Positions 59,163 through 64,000 of a stretch of 64,000 bases of DNA are shown piece after piece. Position 1 is the first letter of the stretch. Each line of letters begins with the position of its first letter. Under the pieces are notes generated by a model. The model had not been told where the DNA came from and ran no database searches. It saw only the letters and a list, made by a program, of their open reading frames with translations. Source of the stretch: UBA10649 sp965278965 (lineage in GTDB: Bacteria; Actinomycetota; Actinomycetes; S36-B12); the NCBI GenBank assembly GCA_965278965.1, contig OZ257127.1, positions 2,418,001 to 2,482,000 of the forward strand, read 5' to 3'. A program made the position numbers and the translations under genes.

Positions 59163-59540
59163 TCAGAACTCGCGGTACGCGATCTTCGTCGCGCCGAAGT
59201 ACTCGCGCGTGAACTCCACGGCGCTCTCGGCCGAGAACGCCTTGCACGTGTAGATGTCCACGCTGAAGAACAGGCGCGGGACATCCCAGCCGTAGAAATG
59301 GGCGCCGGAGGTCTCCCAGTGGATCCAGCCGGCCCAGCCGTACTTGTCGGACTGGTGCGTGACCGGATGGATCAACGTGACCATGTCCAGGACGACGGAC
59401 AGCCGTGACAGGTAGTCCTCGATCTGCGCTGCGGTGATGGGCGCGGTGACGAGCCCCTCGACGACCAGGCGCTGCCGGTAGATCTCGGGCGCGAGGTCGA
59501 CCATCGAGGTCGATGGCGGCGCGGCGGCTTCGGTGCTCAT
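59163..59540 (-). CDS. S-adenosylmethionine decarboxylase (SpeD)-like protein with altered active site
   Basis: A 125-residue protein, the length of prokaryotic SpeD. RQRLVVEGLV and the C-terminal half (FFSVDIYTCKAFSAES, then FGATKIAYREF) align with SpeD (LVAEF, AAVDVFTCGD). The conserved Cys (in YTC) is present. At the self-cleavage site, where SpeD has Glu-Ser and a His five residues later, this protein has Thr-Ser and Tyr. It may therefore process differently, catalyse another reaction, or be inactive. GGAGC precedes the ATG. A perfect 8-bp hairpin (59559-59579) is in its leader. Confidence 0.7.
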   Translation of the reverse strand: MSTEAAAPPSTSMVDLAPEIYRQRLVVEGLVTAPITAAQIEDYLSRLSVVLDMVTLIHPVTHQSDKYGWAGWIHWETSGAHFYGWDVPRLFFSVDIYTCKAFSAESAVEFTREYFGATKIAYREF

Positions 59541-59558
59541 TGGTGCTCCGTTCGGCGG

Positions 59559-59579
59559 CGTGCGTCCCAGCGACGCACG
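59559..59579 (-). promoter_or_regulatory. Leader hairpin upstream of the SpeD-like gene
   Basis: CGTGCGTC and GACGCACG pair around a 5-nt loop, 19 nt before the ATG and next to the ribosome-binding site. A possible promoter (TTGCAT 59622-59627, CACAAT 59600-59605, minus strand) precedes it. Confidence 0.4.
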
Positions 59580-59664
59580 GGGGGAAGGTGCCTGAAGCGA
59601 TTGTGACGATAGTGGCGTGCGATGCAACCCGGCGCGAGGTCGCGCCCGGCGTGTCGTTGCTCGG

Positions 59665-60234
59665 TCAGGCGGCTGGCCGAAGGCCCCGGGCGATGCGGAT
59701 CAGCGTGTTCGCAGAGAGGGGTCGCGAACCTGCGGTCTCGATCCAGACCGTCGTCGAGCGCAGGCCCTGGGCGGCCGGGAGCTGGACCGACAGGTGGCCG
59801 CCGAGACGCCGGACGTCCGCCTTCGTGCAGCGCGCTTGGGGCTCGCAGTACGCGACGACGGTGGCCTTCGCGCCCTTGACCATCACGGTGGCGACGGTGG
59901 TGCCCTCGCCGATATCGCTGCACATCGGGTTGCCCTGCGTCAGGGTGAACTGGCGGGCGGAGGCCCGGCCGTACACGCTCAGGCCGTTCTCCTCGGTCCC
60001 CTTCGGGCAGGCGACGTTGCTGCCGAAGTGCTGGAGCGCGAGCCCGGCGGTGACCTTCGGCTCGTAGACGGTGTAGGTGACGCCGACCTGCAGGTCCTCG
60101 TAGGAGTCACCGGAGCCCATCGCCGACGCCGGGGCCGCCAGCGCGCCACCCGTGGCGATGAGAGCGGCCGTCGCGAGTCCGACGGCGAGCGCGCCGCGGC
60201 GCCACGTGCGTGAGCGGGCAGGAACGACGGTCAT
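59665..60234 (-). CDS. Secreted protein of unknown function
   Basis: A 189-residue protein with a signal peptide (about 12-38, ending near PASAM) and a beta-rich domain with four Cys, likely two disulfides. GGAG precedes the ATG at 60234. Not recognised. Confidence 0.72.
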   Translation of the reverse strand: MTVVPARSRTWRRGALAVGLATAALIATGGALAAPASAMGSGDSYEDLQVGVTYTVYEPKVTAGLALQHFGSNVACPKGTEENGLSVYGRASARQFTLTQGNPMCSDIGEGTTVATVMVKGAKATVVAYCEPQARCTKADVRRLGGHLSVQLPAAQGLRSTTVWIETAGSRPLSANTLIRIARGLRPAA

Positions 60235-60333
60235 GGGGGCTCCCTTCGAGGCCGCGCCCATCGTAGGCAGCAGTGGGCGCACGGACGGGTCGGCGCGCTA
60301 CCGTTCGGGTCCCGAATCCTTCAGGAGGACCGC

Positions 60334-60750
60334 ATGACCCGACGATTGGTCACCGTGCTGCTGGCAGCCGTGGTGGGCACGCTCGCCCTCGCCCCCGTGG
60401 CGCAGGCGGCCGACTCCTCCGGCACGTCGCTGGCTGGTACGTGGAACTCCGCGTCGCTGCGTCAGGACGGGGTCGGCTACAAGCTCCGGCTCGTGAAGGG
60501 GATGGCCGGCGACCCGTACGCGGCCAAGCTGCGCATGGTCTTCCAGGACGGCAAGAAGGGCCCGGTGCTGCCCGGGACCGCCGCCGTGTCGGGGTCGAAG
60601 GTGACGCTGCGGCTGCCGAAGGTCGGTGTCCTGCACGGCACGATTGGTCAGGACGGCTCGATCTTCTTCGCGAAGTGCAACCGCACGCTGGACTACGTCA
60701 CGAAGGCGGACGCCGACACGATGTGCCTGTTCCAGGAGCTCCCCCGCTAG
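60334..60750 (+). CDS. Small secreted protein
   Basis: A 138-residue protein with signal peptide (1-25, APVAQAAD) and a beta-rich domain starting GTWNSASL, reminiscent of lipocalin-like or avidin-like small barrels (weak resemblance). Two Cys near the C-terminus. AGGAGG is 6 nt before the ATG, and a TACCGT box lies about 30 nt upstream. Confidence 0.75.
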   Translation: MTRRLVTVLLAAVVGTLALAPVAQAADSSGTSLAGTWNSASLRQDGVGYKLRLVKGMAGDPYAAKLRMVFQDGKKGPVLPGTAAVSGSKVTLRLPKVGVLHGTIGQDGSIFFAKCNRTLDYVTKADADTMCLFQELPR

Positions 60751-60771
60751 GGGAGGAGCAGGTTCGGCGCG

Positions 60772-60882
60772 TCAGCGCCGACGAGGGCTGTCCGGCCCGG
60801 CGAGCGCCCGAAGCACCAGCGGCTCGGGCAGCAGGTCGAGCAGGCGCTCAATCCCATGCACGACGTTGGTAACGGTTCTCAT
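60772..60882 (-). CDS. 36-residue leaderless small protein
   Basis: The frame reads MRTVTNVVHGIERLLDLLPE followed by a short basic tail ending RRR. The middle is an amphipathic Leu-rich helix. A TTGACA box (60913-60918), 18 nt, and TAGCCT (60889-60894) end exactly 6 nt before the ATG on the minus strand, the same geometry seen at many larger genes here. A palindrome covers the -35. It follows the XRE regulator. Function unknown; toxin-like or signal-like roles are speculation. Confidence 0.5.
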   Translation of the reverse strand: MRTVTNVVHGIERLLDLLPEPLVLRALAGPDSPRRR

Positions 60883-60888
60883 GCCCGC

Positions 60889-60931
60889 AGGCTACGTCTG
60901 CCCGGCGCACAATGTCAATTCCATTTGACAT
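60889..60931 (-). promoter_or_regulatory. Promoter and TGTCAA-N6-TTGACA operator of the small gene
   Basis: Arms ATGTCAA (60912-60918) and TTGACAT (60925-60931) form a perfect 7-bp inverted repeat with a 6-nt spacer that overlaps the -35 TTGACA. It ends 24 nt before the XRE stop codon. Confidence 0.55.
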
Positions 60932-60955
60932 GACACGCCGAAGATGTCGAGCGCG

Positions 60956-61489
60956 TCAGTCAGCCGGTGTGGCGTCCGTCTCGACCGCGTCCACGGGGTC
61001 GGCCTCCGCCCATCCGGTCACCCCGACCGCTGTGGCGACCGTCCGCGCGTTGCGCCAGACCGTCTTGGCGGGCTGGCCGCTGGCTGCGCTGACGCAACGG
61101 ACCAGCGCCATCTGCTCGGCCGCCCCGACGTGGTCCAGCACCGAGAGCAGGGCTTTGTCGGCGCCGCTGGGAACGCGGCCGGTCGCCAGCGCCTCGTCCA
61201 GCGCGCGGCGGGCCGACTTCGCCTTCGACTTCCCCGTGGCGGCACGGACGGCGTGCTCGACGACGCGCTCGTCGTGCGCGCGGTCAACCGTGGCCGGGAG
61301 GGCGAGCGGGATCCCGAGGAGGTCGACGAGGGCCAGGAGCCGGCTGGCGCCGACCTCGATGTCACGGCCGCTCTCAAGGTAGTTCAGCGTCGCGCGTGAG
61401 ATGCCGGCCATCTCCGCGAGGTCCTGCTGACTGAGGCCGGCCGCCTTGCGGTACGAGCGGACCACCGCTCCGACCTCGGCCACCTTCAC
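60956..61489 (-). CDS. XRE-family HTH regulator
   Basis: A 177-residue protein with an N-terminal XRE/Cro HTH (residues 8-62: SYRKAAGLSQQDLAEMAG, SRATLNYLESGRD) and a helical C-terminal domain of about 110 residues. This shape is common in antitoxin-like regulators. The GTG at 61489 is fixed by a TAGCCT box (61497-61502, minus strand) 7 nt upstream. The only gene downstream is the 36-residue protein. Confidence 0.87.
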   Translation of the reverse strand: MKVAEVGAVVRSYRKAAGLSQQDLAEMAGISRATLNYLESGRDIEVGASRLLALVDLLGIPLALPATVDRAHDERVVEHAVRAATGKSKAKSARRALDEALATGRVPSGADKALLSVLDHVGAAEQMALVRCVSAASGQPAKTVWRNARTVATAVGVTGWAEADPVDAVETDATPAD

Positions 61490-61607
61490 AGCGCGCAGGC
61501 TAGGGCGTGCGAACCGCCCGCGCACGTCCGGCCGTGGGATGGATCGCGGAGGTACAGTCGCGGCGCCGGTCGACCGACGACCTGGAACCTGCGAAGGAGC
61601 ACCCGAG

Positions 61608-62045
61608 ATGAACCTGCGCCGCACGTCCGCCGCCTTGTCCGCCGGACTCCTCGCCGGCGCCGGCCTCACCGGCCTGGCCACCTCCGCGAGCGCCGCGCCT
61701 GCCGGCTCCACCGTCGTCGTGAACTGCGTGGGCAAGAAGGTCGTGAAGCCCAAGCAGATCGTCATCGCGTGCGCGGATGCGGGCGTCGCCGTCACGGGCA
61801 TCACCTGGAAGACATGGACGGCCAACGGGGCGACGGGCACGGGCACGCTGTCGTGGAACACGTGCCTGCCGACGGACTGCGCCTCCGGGACGGTCGAGAC
61901 GTTCCCGGCGCGGATCCGGCTCGGCCGCGTCGCCTCCGGGCCGAATGTGACCGCGTTCTCGAAGATGACGCTCGTCTTCCCGAAGGGCGGACCGGCGCTC
62001 GCCGACACCGCGACGTACACGCTCGACAACCGGCTCGCCGACTGA
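61608..62045 (+). CDS. Secreted protein of unknown function
   Basis: A 145-residue protein with signal peptide (1-29, TSASAAPAG) and a beta-rich domain with four Cys. The mature start STVVVNCVGKKVVKPKQIVI is similar to many actinobacterial secreted proteins of unknown role. AAGGAG lies 10 nt before the ATG. Confidence 0.75.
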   Translation: MNLRRTSAALSAGLLAGAGLTGLATSASAAPAGSTVVVNCVGKKVVKPKQIVIACADAGVAVTGITWKTWTANGATGTGTLSWNTCLPTDCASGTVETFPARIRLGRVASGPNVTAFSKMTLVFPKGGPALADTATYTLDNRLAD

Positions 62046-62178
62046 TCGAGGCCGATCCGGCGTCACCGTTCCCATTCGCAGGGCGTTGCCAGGCTCCTTC
62101 GAGACCGCTCCCAGGCTCGGCCGGCACCGTGTTGAGCGGTCGAGGGCAGCACCGCCCTCCCGAGCGAAGGGAACGACT

Positions 62179-62493
62179 ATGAACAAGCGACTGACTCGCG
62201 CCGCACTCGCGTCGACCATGGCCGTCGTCGGCGTCGCCGCCCTGGCGTCGCCGGCGTTCGCCGCCGACGAGGACGACACCACGCCCGCGGACGTCTACCA
62301 GGCCGTCGGCCTGCCGGCGAGCGGGACCTGCGCCGCCGTCGACGACGCCTCGTTGGACTGGGGCGGCGTCGCCGCCGGCGGTTGGAGCGTCGGCTGGGGC
62401 GAGTGGCTGAACGACGGCGCCGGCGGCACCGCCTGCGTTCGCACCCTCACGTTCAACGAGAACAGCCAGGCGTGGGAGGTCGTCGCCCCCTAG
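62179..62493 (+). CDS. Small secreted acidic protein
   Basis: A 104-residue protein with signal peptide (1-29, ASPAFAADE) and an acidic Trp/Gly-rich mature part with two Cys. Not recognised. GAAGGGA precedes the ATG. Confidence 0.72.
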   Translation: MNKRLTRAALASTMAVVGVAALASPAFAADEDDTTPADVYQAVGLPASGTCAAVDDASLDWGGVAAGGWSVGWGEWLNDGAGGTACVRTLTFNENSQAWEVVAP

Positions 62494-62499
62494 CCGTTT

Positions 62500-62565
62500 G
62501 TCCCGCTTTGCGGGACTGGCGGGTGGCTGCGAGCGGATAGCGGGACCCAGCTGCCCGCCAGTCCC
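62500..62565. repeat. Two mutually exclusive hairpins after the secreted protein gene
   Basis: GTCCCGC (62500-62506) pairs with GCGGGAC (62510-62516); the GGGAC of that stem is also the start of a larger arm, 62512-62529, which pairs with 62548-62565 (16 of 18). The design, two alternative hairpins sharing one arm, is like that at 13212-13287. Probably a terminator. Confidence 0.65.
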
Positions 62566-62603
62566 ACACATCGACGAGCGTGCGTCGTGTCTACGGTGGG
62601 CAC

Positions 62604-63338
62604 GTGCCCGCCAACGACCCCACCGGCCTGCGGTTCGGCGAGGTCGCGCGCGACTACGAGCGCGGCCGACCTGAGTACCCCGTCGCCGCGGTCGAGGAGC
62701 TCCTGCGCAGCAGCCCACGCGTGGTCGTGGATGTGGGAGCGGGCACGGGCAAGCTCACGCGGGCGCTCGTCGGCCGGGTCGAGACCGTCATCGCGGTCGA
62801 GCCCGACGACGCGATGCGGGCCGTGCTCACCGATCTGCTGCCCTCCGTCACCGCGCTCGCCGGTGCGGGGGAGTCGATGCCGCTCGCCGATGCCAGCGTC
62901 GACGTCGTGGTCGCCGGGCAGGCGTGGCACTGGGTCGACCCGGAGCGCGGGCTGGCCGAGGTCGCTCGCGTGCTGCGGCCCGGCGGTGAGCTGGGGCTGG
63001 TCTGGAACGACCGGGACGAGTCCGATCCGTGGGCCGCCGCGCTGGGCGCGCTCCTCGTCGAGTTCGGTACGGCACCGGACGCCACGTACGTGCCGGAGAT
63101 CCGTCCGCCGTTCGGGCCGTTCGTGGCGACCGAGCTGTCCTGGACGAACACGGTCACGGTCGAGGTCGCGACGGCGATGGTGACGTCCCGCAGCTACGTG
63201 ATCGCCCTCGAACCTGAACGCCGCGCGGAGCTGGTCGCGCGGGTCCAGGACCTGGCGCAGGCCCGGCTCGACCCGGCGACCGGCCTCGTGCCGGTGCCGT
63301 ACGTGACACGGACGTACCGCAGCCGGCTGGAGGGCTGA
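62604..63338 (+). CDS. Class I SAM-dependent methyltransferase
   Basis: A 244-residue methyltransferase of the Methyltransf_11 type: ARDYERGRPEYP N-terminus, motif I VVDVGAGTGKLTRAL, acidic VEPDD, and GQAWHWVDPERGLAEVARVL. Substrate unknown. A TACGGT box (62592-62597) 6 nt before the GTG fixes a leaderless start. Confidence 0.9.
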   Translation: MPANDPTGLRFGEVARDYERGRPEYPVAAVEELLRSSPRVVVDVGAGTGKLTRALVGRVETVIAVEPDDAMRAVLTDLLPSVTALAGAGESMPLADASVDVVVAGQAWHWVDPERGLAEVARVLRPGGELGLVWNDRDESDPWAAALGALLVEFGTAPDATYVPEIRPPFGPFVATELSWTNTVTVEVATAMVTSRSYVIALEPERRAELVARVQDLAQARLDPATGLVPVPYVTRTYRSRLEG

Positions 63339-63341
63339 GGG

Positions 63342-64000
63342 ATGCGTCTGCTCGTGCTCGGCGGGACTGCGTGGGTGGGTCGCGAGGTGGCGAGCTCGGC
63401 TCGCGACGCCGGCCACGACGTCGTCTGCGCCGCGCGCGGGGCGTCGGGGTCGGTGCCGGACGGTGTCGCGCTCGCCGCCGTCGACCGGGATGACCCGCGC
63501 GGTCTCGACGGGCTGGCTGGGGAGCAGTGGGACGCCGTCGTGGACGTGACCCGCCGACCGGATCATGCCCGGTCGGCCGCGAGCGCACTGAGCGCCGCGG
63601 TCGCGCACTATGTCCTCGTTTCGACGATCAGCGTGTACGCCGCCGCCGGCACCGAGGAGAGCGCACCGGTCCTCGATCCGCTCGCGGCCACTGCGAGCCC
63701 GGACGAGGTCGCGGCCCACTACGGCGAGGCGAAGGTGGCGTGTGAGCTGGCGGTCGCCGAGACCTTCGGCCTCGACCGGTGCGCGCTCGTGCGACCGGGG
63801 TTGATCGCCGGGCCCGGTGACCACACCGACCGCACGGGCTACTGGCCGTGGCGCTTCGCGCACCCCGCGACGTCCGACGGGTCCGTGCTCGTCCCCGACG
63901 CGGCGGACGACGCGTGCCAGGTGGTCGACGTCCGTGACCTCGCGACCTGGCTCGTGCACGTGGCGGCTGAACGCGTCGCGGGCACGTTCGACGCGGTCGG
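63342..64000 (+). CDS. NAD-dependent epimerase/dehydratase, 3'-truncated by window edge
   Basis: An open frame of 219 codons to the window end. MRLLVLGGTAWVGREVASS carries the GxxGxxG nucleotide loop, STISVYA the SDR Ser region, and YGEAKVACE the YxxxK pair. It looks like an extended SDR of the reductase/epimerase type. It starts 3 nt after the methyltransferase stop, with GAGGG as ribosome-binding site. Confidence 0.85.
   Translation, partial: MRLLVLGGTAWVGREVASSARDAGHDVVCAARGASGSVPDGVALAAVDRDDPRGLDGLAGEQWDAVVDVTRRPDHARSAASALSAAVAHYVLVSTISVYAAAGTEESAPVLDPLAATASPDEVAAHYGEAKVACELAVAETFGLDRCALVRPGLIAGPGDHTDRTGYWPWRFAHPATSDGSVLVPDAADDACQVVDVRDLATWLVHVAAERVAGTFDAV

Overview
This is a 64 kb chromosomal window from a high-GC actinobacterium. 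The lineage is supported by a mycothiol S-conjugate amidase (Mca), several actinobacterial families (DUF4307, DUF3817, DUF6421, the TIGR04338 metallohydrolase), frequent GTG starts and many leaderless-type promoters. A member of Micrococcales (Cellulomonas-like) is plausible, but the sequence alone does not prove the genus. Genes are dense and mostly in short operons coupled by 4-nt GTGA/ATGA overlaps. No rRNA, tRNA, CRISPR array, insertion sequence or prophage was seen.

Layout. 0-9.5 kb: end of a membrane protein, a SulP anion transporter, a secreted sulfatase coupled to an MFS exporter, a metallohydrolase/DUF2786 pair, a secreted collagen-like protein, threonine ammonia-lyase and GreA. 9.5-13.3 kb: a MoxR-type ATPase/VWA pair that splits the greA-DUF4307-mca order known from other actinobacteria and has related palindromes at both edges. 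13.3-19.8 kb: DUF4307, mca, SURF1, a cytochrome-b5/DUF2231 protein, a PfkB kinase, DUF3817, uracil-DNA glycosylase and a methyltransferase. 19.86-21.74 kb: an AT-richer segment with a lone SIR2-domain protein, probably an acquired defence gene. 21.7-24.9 kb: molybdate transporter modABC with an HTH-TOBE regulator. 25-27.3 kb: NfeD, SPFH protein and a lipid kinase. 27.35-28.2 kb: a cobalamin riboswitch followed by a Shine-Dalgarno-sequestering hairpin and a hotdog thioesterase. 28.2-38.9 kb: a TetR-regulated oxidoreductase, a DUF2089/DrrAB-type ABC/DUF202 cluster, a HipA-like kinase with DUF3037, and small enzymes. 39-43 kb: a DUF6421/SDR/threonine aldolase operon. 43-45.6 kb: two PH-domain membrane proteins separated by a 62-bp tandem duplication, and an Lrp regulator. 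45.65-49.2 kb: a TPP riboswitch and a thiamine ABC transporter. 49.3-64 kb: a GT-C-like membrane protein, several secreted proteins, a membrane spermidine-synthase-like protein, a GGDEF-EAL protein, a LuxI-like acyltransferase next to a SpeD-like protein, an XRE regulator with a tiny downstream gene, a methyltransferase and a truncated epimerase.

The most interesting parts are the LuxI-like/SpeD-like pair beside a c-di-GMP protein and a SpeE-fold protein (a possible S-adenosylmethionine-based signalling locus), the solitary SIR2 gene, the unusual cobalamin riboswitch target, and the palindrome-bounded MoxR/VWA cassette. At about 17 starts a TANNNT box lies 6-8 nt before the start codon, which indicates widespread leaderless transcription and fixes many start sites.
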